Below, one piece after another: positions 1 to 4,895 of a stretch of DNA of 6,190 bases (position 1 is the first letter of the stretch; every line of letters starts with the position of its first letter). A program made the position numbers and the translations under genes. The stretch lies in contig PMKB01000208.1 of NCBI GenBank assembly GCA_003157595.1, positions 1-6,190 on the forward strand, read 5' to 3'. The notes below the pieces were generated by a model. It saw only the letters and a program-made list of their open reading frames with translations. It was not told where the DNA came from and made no database searches. Source of the stretch: Solirubrobacterales bacterium. GTDB lineage: Bacteria; Actinomycetota; Thermoleophilia; Solirubrobacterales; Solirubrobacteraceae.

Positions 1-185
1 TCACCTACATCCTGCTCAAGCTGGTCGGGTTGGTGATCCCACTTCGAGCTACCGACGAGGAACTCGAGATCGGAGACCACGCGATCCACGGACACGAGGT
101 CTATCCGGCCGACGTCGCCTCACTGGGCAGCTTCGGCTCGGCACCACTTCAGCCGGCTCCCGCGTCAGGAGGGGGTTCGGCCTGA
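1..185 (+). CDS. amt: Ammonium transporter (Amt family), C-terminal end only
   Basis: This is the 3' end of a gene that starts before the window; reading frame 3 gives 60 residues and then TGA at 183-185. The visible protein begins with the end of the last membrane helix (YILLKLVGLVIPLRA) and continues into the cytoplasmic tail, with DEELEIGDHAIHGHEVYP. The LR-x-x-x-EE-x-E...GD-x-x-x-HG-x-x-x-Y pattern is typical of the Amt/MEP/Rh channel tail, the part that couples the three subunits and contacts PII regulators. The protein would conduct ammonium/ammonia across the inner membrane. After that motif comes a Ser/Ala/Pro/Gly-rich extension of about 30 residues (ADVASLGSFG... to GGGSA) that is not part of the conserved tail. 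The usual partner gene glnK/glnB is not found in the next 580 bases. The family call rests on a short tail motif, so it is likely but not certain. Confidence 0.8.
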   Translation, partial: TYILLKLVGLVIPLRATDEELEIGDHAIHGHEVYPADVASLGSFGSAPLQPAPASGGGSA

Positions 186-192
186 GGACGCG

Positions 193-238
193 CGTGGCCG
201 CGGACCGCAGCAGCGAGCGCTGCGCGTCCGCGGCCACG
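193..238 (+). terminator. Long GC-rich hairpin just after amt
   Basis: An almost perfect inverted repeat starts 8 bases after the amt stop codon. The outer arms 193-205 (cgtggccgcggac) and 226-238 (gtccgcggccacg) pair over 13 bp. The inner arms 206-211 (cgcagc) and 219-224 (gctgcg) pair over 6 bp around a 7-base loop, with one bulged C at 225. There is no run of T after it, so a classical intrinsic terminator is not shown. Position and stability suggest a transcript end or 3' protective structure for amt. Confidence 0.55.
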
Positions 239-315
239 AACGCGCCGCCCGGATGGGGTGCTGCCGTTTGCCGTATGGCAGATCCCAACGCTCGCGCAGT
301 TTGCTCAACGACTTC

Positions 316-375
316 CCCCGCCCGGCCGGAGAAACCGTCGCGGGGCAGTCTGTCGGCCTCATATCCCGCCGACAG
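316..375. repeat. Two tandem hairpins in the amt/transpeptidase gap
   Basis: Two inverted repeats sit back to back. The first pairs 316-321 (ccccgc) with 340-345 (gcgggg) around an 18-base interior that contains a short cgg/ccg pairing. The second pairs 350-357 (ctgtcggc) with 368-375 (gccgacag), a perfect 8 bp stem with a 10-base loop. They are only 4 bases apart. No known riboswitch class was recognised on either strand. They could be a structured RNA element or simply weak terminators. Confidence 0.35.
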
Positions 376-405
376 TTAGAGGAACCTTCTCCTCCCTCTC
401 CCAAA

Positions 406-442
406 CCTCCGGGGCGGCCTCGCAAGAGACCCGCCCCGGAGG
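406..442. terminator. Perfect 12-bp hairpin, possible bidirectional terminator
   Basis: Arms 406-417 (cctccggggcgg) and 431-442 (ccgccccggagg) are perfect reverse complements of 12 bp around a 13-base loop (418-430). It lies near the middle of the gap between the converging amt and transpeptidase genes, so it could stop transcripts from either side. Neither flank has a clear T-run: the plus side continues cggttaat, and the minus side continues tttggg. A terminator role is therefore inferred from position and stem strength. Confidence 0.4.
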
Positions 443-521
443 CGGTTAATGACACCTGAAGGCTCATGGCGGCGTGACCTCGGCGGCGCACGGTTATCGC
501 GGTCGTGCAGCCGGGGCAAGC

Positions 522-544
522 CCGCCGGCCCGATCTGCCGGCGG
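522..544. repeat. 8-bp GC-rich inverted repeat
   Basis: Arms 522-529 (ccgccggc) and 537-544 (gccggcgg) pair perfectly with a 7-base loop. It lies 224 bases past the transpeptidase stop on that gene's strand. It may contribute to transcript termination, but a stem of only G and C of this length is not rare in DNA of this composition. Confidence 0.25.
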
Positions 545-767
545 ACCGCACAGTCGCCGGCAGCGTCCCGCGGGTGCCTGTCAGGCGCCATCTCGACCAC
601 CCCCTGGACCTCTGGCGGCGGCGGATCGTCGGCGGATGCGCCGGTCGGCCGCGGCAATGGCTGTGCCAACCAACGGCTTCGCCGTCGGCGCCGCGGTCTC
701 CCTGCGTCCTGCCCGGCTCGGTCCGGCGCGCGCCAGCCCCACGCGCGAAGCGTCGTCGAGCTGACTT

Positions 768-1949
768 CTACTCCACGATCACGAGGTCGCCGACCGCCAG
801 CATCCCGTAGACGACCTGGGCGGTGGCGATTGGCAGCTCGACGCAGCCATTGGACTGCGGCACGCCGTAGGTCGGGCGAATGTAACCGTGAACTGCGTCA
901 CCGCCGTTGAAGTAGTTGACCCACGGCACGCCGGGATCGTTGTAGTGGGATCCGTCGACGTTCGTTCCGATCATCGTCGTGGCGACGTAGCGGACATAGA
1001 TCGGGAAGATCCCCTGCTGCGTGTCCGCACCCGGGACACCGGTGTTGGTCGGGCTGGTGAGCGCGATCTTGTTGTTTTCGTGAACCTCGAGCGTCTCCGG
1101 AATCGTTTCGGTTACGGTGACCCAGGTGTAGGGAAGCGGGTTCTTCTTGGCCAGCGTCTCATCGGCCAGCAGCTCGGTCCACAGCTGCTGCGTCGGAGTC
1201 GTGCCGAGCGCCAGGCCGTGATCCTCTTCGAATACCTCGAGCGCGCCTGTCGTGGTCGGATCGACCGTGCCCATCGTCAGCGGCGGTGCGGCGCGGACGT
1301 TCGCGCGCAGGATCCCGTTGGGAAGGTCGAAAGCTCGCTTCGCAGCCGCGGTGCGGGTCAGCGGCGCGACGCTCGAGGCCCCGACGAAGCCGTGCAGGCT
1401 ATAGGGCAGGTAGTTCAGTCGCGCCAGCGCCTCCTGCAGGGCGGTGATCCCGGGACAGGCGACGGTGAAGGAGACCGTGCGCGCCTGGCCGAGCTTGCGG
1501 TGACCGGCCGCGACCGTCGCGGCCGGGATCGTCAGCTTGTAGGTCGCGCAGGGCTCGAGCGTCGAGACGGGCCTGAAGAACTCGTAGTCGCCGACGTCCG
1601 TCCAAGTGCCTGCCGTGTGAGGCGTGAGCCTCGGCCGCGGCGTGTCTGCGGCGGGGTCGCCGTTCAGGCGGATGGCGACGCCGCGCGTGCCGTTGCTGAC
1701 GCCGCCGAGCGGCAGGTGCGTGAGCGAGGTCCGCCGGCCGGTCGGTGAGGCGGCCATGGCCGGCGACGCGCCCCCCGCTGTGGTGTGGGCCGCCACCGGG
1801 GCGTGCACGGTCTTGGCGTCGGCGCTGTGCGGCCTCAGCGCCCCCGACGCGCTCGCCACGAGCACCGCGGCAGCGCCGGCGAGTACGGCGGTGCCGGCGG
1901 CAGCCGAAAGCGTCATCAGGCGCCCCGTCCCATGCCACTTCGAACTCAT
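768..1949 (-). CDS. Exported L,D-transpeptidase (YkuD family)
   Basis: This 393-residue protein should form 3-3 cross-links in peptidoglycan or attach proteins to it, acting outside the membrane. Residues 11-36 are a hydrophobic signal or anchor (LMTLSAAAGTAVLAGAAAVL) after a short basic start. Residues 37-75 are an Ala/Thr-rich linker. Residues about 76-165 look like a beta-sandwich (Ig-like) domain with Cys134 and Cys165. Residues about 166-260 (ITALQEALARLNYLP... TTGALEVFEEDHGL) resemble a divergent peptidoglycan-binding repeat. Residues about 272-393 are the YkuD catalytic domain. The active site reads His354-Gly-Tyr ... Ser366-Asn-Gly-Cys369-Val-Glu-Leu; Cys369 is the presumed nucleophile. 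The usual SHGC is SNGC here and the loop between His354 and Ser366 is only 11 residues. ATG at 1949 was chosen because it leads straight into the signal segment; the ribosome site is weak. The gene is followed by a convergent gap and preceded by its own spacer, so it may be a single-gene unit. Confidence 0.88.
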   Translation of the reverse strand: MSSKWHGTGRLMTLSAAAGTAVLAGAAAVLVASASGALRPHSADAKTVHAPVAAHTTAGGASPAMAASPTGRRTSLTHLPLGGVSNGTRGVAIRLNGDPAADTPRPRLTPHTAGTWTDVGDYEFFRPVSTLEPCATYKLTIPAATVAAGHRKLGQARTVSFTVACPGITALQEALARLNYLPYSLHGFVGASSVAPLTRTAAAKRAFDLPNGILRANVRAAPPLTMGTVDPTTTGALEVFEEDHGLALGTTPTQQLWTELLADETLAKKNPLPYTWVTVTETIPETLEVHENNKIALTSPTNTGVPGADTQQGIFPIYVRYVATTMIGTNVDGSHYNDPGVPWVNYFNGGDAVHGYIRPTYGVPQSNGCVELPIATAQVVYGMLAVGDLVIVE

Positions 1950-2077
1950 CTACAGCTCGCTTTCGGTTCCTCGTCTGCGGATTGACGCGTCATGTTAGTA
2001 ACCAGGGGGGCGCAATTGCGGCGGCAGCGTTGCATCCACGCCCTATCGGCGTGGGAATCCGCCAGGCTGAGCGTCGC
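1950..2077 (-). promoter_or_regulatory. Spacer upstream of the transpeptidase with possible promoter
   Basis: On the minus strand a -10-like TAACAT (plus positions 1992-1997) lies 42 bases before the transpeptidase ATG. It overlaps the outer base of a perfect 10-bp palindrome tgacgcgtca at 1983-1992 that could be an operator. No convincing -35 box stands at the right distance, so the promoter is tentative. A weak gagga-like sequence lies about 20 bases from the ATG, too far to be a normal ribosome site. Confidence 0.3.
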
Positions 2078-2081
2078 TCAG
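2036..2081 (-). terminator. Two small hairpins at the end of the glycosyltransferase gene
   Basis: Read on the minus strand, the first hairpin (2076-2081 with 2067-2072, ctgagc/gctcag, 3-base loop) includes the TGA stop codon at 2078-2080. The second (2048-2054 with 2036-2042, ccacgcc/ggcgtgg, 5-base loop) follows 12 bases later. There is no T-run. Their position between the glycosyltransferase stop and the transpeptidase promoter region suits a transcript end, but the stems are short. Confidence 0.4.
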
Positions 2082-3970
2082 TGTTGGAGCGCAAGTTGTG
2101 CGGTTCGCCCCGCGCAGTCGTAGAGGATCAGGTTCCAGCCGCCGCGCGGATAGACGTAGGCCGGGTGGGTTGGGGTACCGATGTTCTGCGGACTGCGCCA
2201 CGTCGACGCCGTGATCTCGCGGCACGCATGCGCGACCGCGGTCGACGCCGCGTTGCCGCCGTTTGAGGCATAGCCGCCGCCGAGCGCCACGAAACGCGCC
2301 TCGCCGTGGCTCACGAGCGCCGCGAGGCCGGGCGGTGTGAGCACGGGATCGATCGTGCCGTAGCCGCCGAGTGCCGCCACACGTCCGCCCAGCAGCATCA
2401 GCGGAGCCGCAGTCGTGGCGCCCTGGGTGAGCACGTCCCAGCGGCTGGGTGGTTGATGCGCGCGGACGTAGAGCAACAGCTGGCGATAGATCGGGATCTG
2501 ATCGGCAGGGATGCCAAGAGCCTCGGTGTCGTCCTCGATGTAGGGCCCGGCGGTCGGGAAGGTGCCGTTCACGGGCACCTGCCAGGCCGTCGCCGAGTAG
2601 ATCGCGGGCACCACCAACAGGGTGGCTAGACCCACAGCTATCGCCGTGCGCGCCACGCGGGGCTGCCACAGCATCATCACCACGGCGGCGCCGACGATCC
2701 CGACCAGGACCGGCCAGAACCAGTGCAGGTAGTCGTGTTCGCGGCGCAGGAGCACCAGCGTCACACCCACCGTGGCGATCATCCCCGTGGCGGGCAGGAT
2801 CAAACCGAGCCGCCGTCGCCGGCCGAGCGCGACGAGGGCGGCGGCGCCGGCACCGGTCATCACAGCGGTCCCCGGCCCCAACGCCGACACGTAGTAGGGG
2901 TGCACGATCCCCGACGACACGCTCAGCACCAAGGCCTCGACGGCGAACCACCCACCCATTACGAACAACAACGCGAGTTGCGGGTTGCGCCGTCCGGCGC
3001 CGCGCGCCGCGAGCAGGAGTCCCAGCAGTCCGGCGAGCGCGAACACCAGCAGCCACGCTCCCTGGTCGCCGTCCGGGAGGTCGAACAGGCGCAGCGGGCC
3101 GGGCGCTCCGCTCGATGAGATCGCGCCCGCCAGGCGCAGGCTCCCCGGCGCCTGCACGATCGTGATGTCGGGCGTCGGCGCGTTGCGCTCGCCGAGCAAC
3201 CGGCCAAACCCGTTGTGGCCGAAGCTCAGCGACAGCTCGGAGTTATCGACCGTGCCACCCACATACGGTCGCTGCGATGCGGGAGTCAGGTCGACCGCGA
3301 CCAGCCACACCAGTGAGGTGACCGCGAGCACCGCGGTCGCCCCGGCCAGCAGGCGGGCGCGGCGCGAGAGGCTTCCGGGTGCACACACGATCCACGCGGC
3401 CGCGATGCCCGGCACGATCAGGTAGGCCGCGAGCGTCTTCGTGTTGAACGCAAGCCCCACGAACACGGCCGTGACGACCATCCACCGCCAAGCGCCCGTC
3501 TCGGCTGCGCGCAGCCCGGCGAGGCACGCGAGTGACATCAGCAGAATCAGTAGCGCGTCGAGATTGTTGTCGCGGCCGGAGGCCACGAACGACGGGAAGA
3601 CCGCCAGTGCCGCCGCCGCCGCGATGCCCGGCCAGGCGCCGAAGCGCGGGGCCACGATCAGGTACATGACGGCGACCGTGGCGATCGCGCACAGGGCCTC
3701 GGGAACCAGCAGGCTGAGCGGGTGAAAGCCGAAGATCGCGGCGCTCACCGTCTGCAGCCACAGCCCGATCGGCGGCTTGTCGACGGACACCAGCCCGCCG
3801 GGGTCCGAGGAGACGAAGAAGAAGTTGTGCAGCGAGCCGAGCATCGAGCGGACCGCGGCCGAGTAGTAGGTGTTGGCCCAGCCGTTCTGGCCGAGGCGGT
3901 AGCACTCGAGCAGCGCCGAGAAGGCGATCACGAGTGCGAGCGCGACGCGGTGCGGGCGAAGTCTGGTCAT
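2078..3970 (-). CDS. GT39/PMT-type membrane glycosyltransferase (YkcB-like)
   Basis: This 630-residue polytopic membrane protein belongs to the GT39/ArnT-like group, which moves a sugar from a polyprenyl-phosphate donor to an acceptor on the outer face of the membrane. The first helix is residues 8-24 (VALALVIAFSALLECYR). It is followed by NGWANTYYSAAVRSM (29-43), then the family signature DPGGLVSVDKPPIGLW (56-71). Further motifs are SGRDNNLDALLILLM (131-145), FNTKTLAAYLIVPG (175-188) and HPYYVSALGPGTAVMTG (357-373). About ten hydrophobic segments run to residue 460. The C-terminal domain after 465 is soluble, with VLTQGATTAAPLMLLGGRV (513-531) and GGYGTIDPVLTPPGLAAL (535-552), as in YkcA/YkcB-type proteins. 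ATG at 3970 was preferred over an upstream in-frame start at 4135, because the added 55 residues are Arg/Cys/Ser-rich and overlap the preceding gene. No clear ribosome site is visible. The sugar and acceptor cannot be told from sequence. Confidence 0.88.
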   Translation of the reverse strand: MTRLRPHRVALALVIAFSALLECYRLGQNGWANTYYSAAVRSMLGSLHNFFFVSSDPGGLVSVDKPPIGLWLQTVSAAIFGFHPLSLLVPEALCAIATVAVMYLIVAPRFGAWPGIAAAAALAVFPSFVASGRDNNLDALLILLMSLACLAGLRAAETGAWRWMVVTAVFVGLAFNTKTLAAYLIVPGIAAAWIVCAPGSLSRRARLLAGATAVLAVTSLVWLVAVDLTPASQRPYVGGTVDNSELSLSFGHNGFGRLLGERNAPTPDITIVQAPGSLRLAGAISSSGAPGPLRLFDLPDGDQGAWLLVFALAGLLGLLLAARGAGRRNPQLALLFVMGGWFAVEALVLSVSSGIVHPYYVSALGPGTAVMTGAGAAALVALGRRRRLGLILPATGMIATVGVTLVLLRREHDYLHWFWPVLVGIVGAAVVMMLWQPRVARTAIAVGLATLLVVPAIYSATAWQVPVNGTFPTAGPYIEDDTEALGIPADQIPIYRQLLLYVRAHQPPSRWDVLTQGATTAAPLMLLGGRVAALGGYGTIDPVLTPPGLAALVSHGEARFVALGGGYASNGGNAASTAVAHACREITASTWRSPQNIGTPTHPAYVYPRGGWNLILYDCAGRTAQLALQH

Positions 3971-4022
3971 CAAGCGGCCGGCGGCTGCCGACCCTACACG
4001 GCGCGCGCCCGGCACCCCGCTG

Positions 4023-4625
4023 TCAGGGGGCCGGGTACTCCCAGGCTCCAGCCGAGAGCAGGAACTTAGACGAGACAATCGCGTCGCGCGGCAGCACGCC
4101 GTACTCCAGCAGCACGCACTGCAGCGTCGCCGCAACGACCATCGCCGCGAGGTAGTCCTGGTCGGCTCGCCAGCCGCTGGCCGCGGCGATCAGCGGCCTC
4201 GATGCGCCGCCCGGGCCGATCTGGGCGAAGACGTGGCTGCCATAGGTCCGCGTGGCTCCGTCGAACTTCCTGCGCGCGAGGATCGCCTCGTATGAATCGA
4301 CCCCGGTGCGCACGCATTCGAACGCCTTCAGCCGCGTGATGTCCTTCTTCGAGAACCCGATCGACTCGATCACGTTCGTCGTGCCGACAGGGCCGTGGTC
4401 GGCGATCAGCCGCCCCTCCATGTGATCGATCACGGCGCCGGCGTCCTCGGCGTCGGGGAGCGCTCCGTCGCCATCGGCCGAGGCGCTGAAGATCGCCATG
4501 TGCAACTCGCCAACCGGCCAGTCGGCGCGAAGATCCAGCACGTTGCGCGCCGCGGCTTCAGCGAGCCCCAGGGCATGCACGGCCGCGTCGAAGTCGATCG
4601 CGAATTGCTCGGGCGGGTCGGACAT
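4023..4625 (-). CDS. Hypothetical protein, 200 residues, unrecognised family
   Basis: I do not recognise this protein. It is an acidic-to-neutral, probably cytoplasmic protein without signal peptide or membrane helices. Visible stretches are an N-terminal helical part (FDAAVHALGLAEAAARNVLD, 11-31), an Asp/Ala-rich loop (DGDGALPDAEDAGAVIDH, 51-68) and a mixed middle part (IADHGPVGTTNVIESIGFSK, 74-93). Then come a helical segment with Cys104 (LKAFECVRTGVDSYEAILARRK, 99-120, split here by Gly108) and a C-terminal hydrophobic helix with Cys170 (YLAAMVVAATLQCVLLEYGV, 158-177). ATG at 4625 is the only reasonable start: an in-frame TAA lies seven codons upstream. It ends 52 bases before the GT39 gene on the same strand, so the two are probably co-transcribed. 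Codon use matches its neighbours and the frame is open throughout, which supports a real gene. It could be an accessory or regulatory protein for the glycosyltransferase, but nothing in the sequence shows that. Confidence 0.75.
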   Translation of the reverse strand: MSDPPEQFAIDFDAAVHALGLAEAAARNVLDLRADWPVGELHMAIFSASADGDGALPDAEDAGAVIDHMEGRLIADHGPVGTTNVIESIGFSKKDITRLKAFECVRTGVDSYEAILARRKFDGATRTYGSHVFAQIGPGGASRPLIAAASGWRADQDYLAAMVVAATLQCVLLEYGVLPRDAIVSSKFLLSAGAWEYPAP

Positions 4626-4640
4626 CGGGGCTCTGCGTTC

Positions 4641-4646
4641 ATGTTA
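4641..4646 (-). promoter_or_regulatory. Possible -10 box for the 200-residue protein gene
   Basis: On the minus strand TAACAT lies 15 bases before the ATG at 4625. It fits the loose TAnnnT form of actinobacterial -10 boxes and would give a leader of only about 9 bases. No matching -35 box was found, so this is weak evidence. The same string CTAACATGA occurs upstream of the transpeptidase gene. Confidence 0.25.
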
Positions 4647-4700
4647 GGCGAGTTCCCGGCGGATTCGCGGGGCGGTCGCCCGCTGTCGCGCGCGTCGTCA

Positions 4701-4730
4701 ACCGGCACGCGCGGGACGCGCCGTGCCGGT
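4701..4730. repeat. 30-base interrupted palindrome in the divergent promoter region
   Basis: Arms 4701-4709 (accggcacg) and 4722-4730 (cgtgccggt) are perfect reverse complements with a 12-base GC-rich centre. It lies between two genes that run apart, 76 bases upstream of one start and 166 bases upstream of the other. That suits a repressor or activator site, though an RNA hairpin is also possible. Confidence 0.4.
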
Positions 4731-4859
4731 GGTGCAGCGACTTGGTTGGCCCCACGACTGCGTCCACAGACTGCGTCGCGAGATCGCCTCGCGTGGCCGC
4801 GCGGGTCGAACACACGTCTGGTTTAGCTTGTTCGGCCGAATCCGTCAGTTTCGCCGCCT

Positions 4860-4889
4860 TTGACGCCGGCGGGGCGAGTCCGCCATAGT
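4860..4889 (+). promoter_or_regulatory. Promoter for the secreted repeat protein
   Basis: TTGACG at 4860-4865 matches five of six bases of the housekeeping -35 box. CATAGT at 4884-4889, after an 18-base spacer, is an acceptable -10 box. Transcription would begin near 4896, which is the GTG codon of the downstream frame. The spacer contains the inverted repeat ggcgg (4868-4872) / ccgcc (4880-4884), a possible operator. A 10-bp palindrome ttcggccgaa lies at 4831-4840, just upstream of the -35 box. Confidence 0.5.
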
Positions 4890-4895
4890 GATGTC

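Larger units (their letters stand above)
186..767. other. Hairpin-rich gap between convergent genes, no gene seen
   Basis: This 582-base stretch lies between the amt stop and the transpeptidase stop, which face each other. Open frames exist on both strands but translate to Arg/Pro/Ala/Ser-rich peptides without recognisable domains or the codon bias of the neighbours, so I call no gene. What it does hold is a series of inverted repeats: 193-238, 316-345, 350-375, 406-442 and 522-544. They may be terminators for the two converging transcripts, parts of a structured RNA, or partly chance in GC-rich DNA. From about 545 to 767 I see nothing beyond short palindromes such as ggcgcgcgcc near 724-733. 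Confidence 0.6.

Noticed and set aside
376..669. Minus-strand open frame of 97 codons in the gap
   Set aside because: Arg/Pro-rich product with no family resemblance, and it crosses the 406-442 and 522-544 hairpins.
449..910. Plus-strand open frames in and past the amt/transpeptidase gap
   Set aside because: No ribosome site, no recognisable domain, very high Arg content, and one runs antisense into the transpeptidase gene.
888..1748. 286-codon open frame on the plus strand opposite the transpeptidase
   Set aside because: Its product is Arg/Gly/Val-rich without a domain, and the opposite strand carries a clear YkuD active site.
2449..3165. 238-codon plus-strand frame opposite the glycosyltransferase
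   Set aside because: Translates to Arg/Pro/Ala/Ser repeats typical of a shadow of a real high-GC gene.
3971..4135. Extension of the glycosyltransferase to an upstream in-frame start at 4135
   Set aside because: The extra 55 residues are Arg/Cys/Ser-rich, lack any membrane or domain character, and overlap the upstream gene in another frame. The ATG at 3970 leads directly into the first helix.
4756..4777. Direct repeat gactgcgtc, two copies 13 bases apart
   Set aside because: Only two short copies, no further units and no link to a recognised site or array.
4802..4820. gtgttcgaccc on the minus strand, resembling a tRNA T-arm
   Set aside because: The flanking bases do not make a five-pair T stem, and no anticodon or acceptor arms can be built around it.
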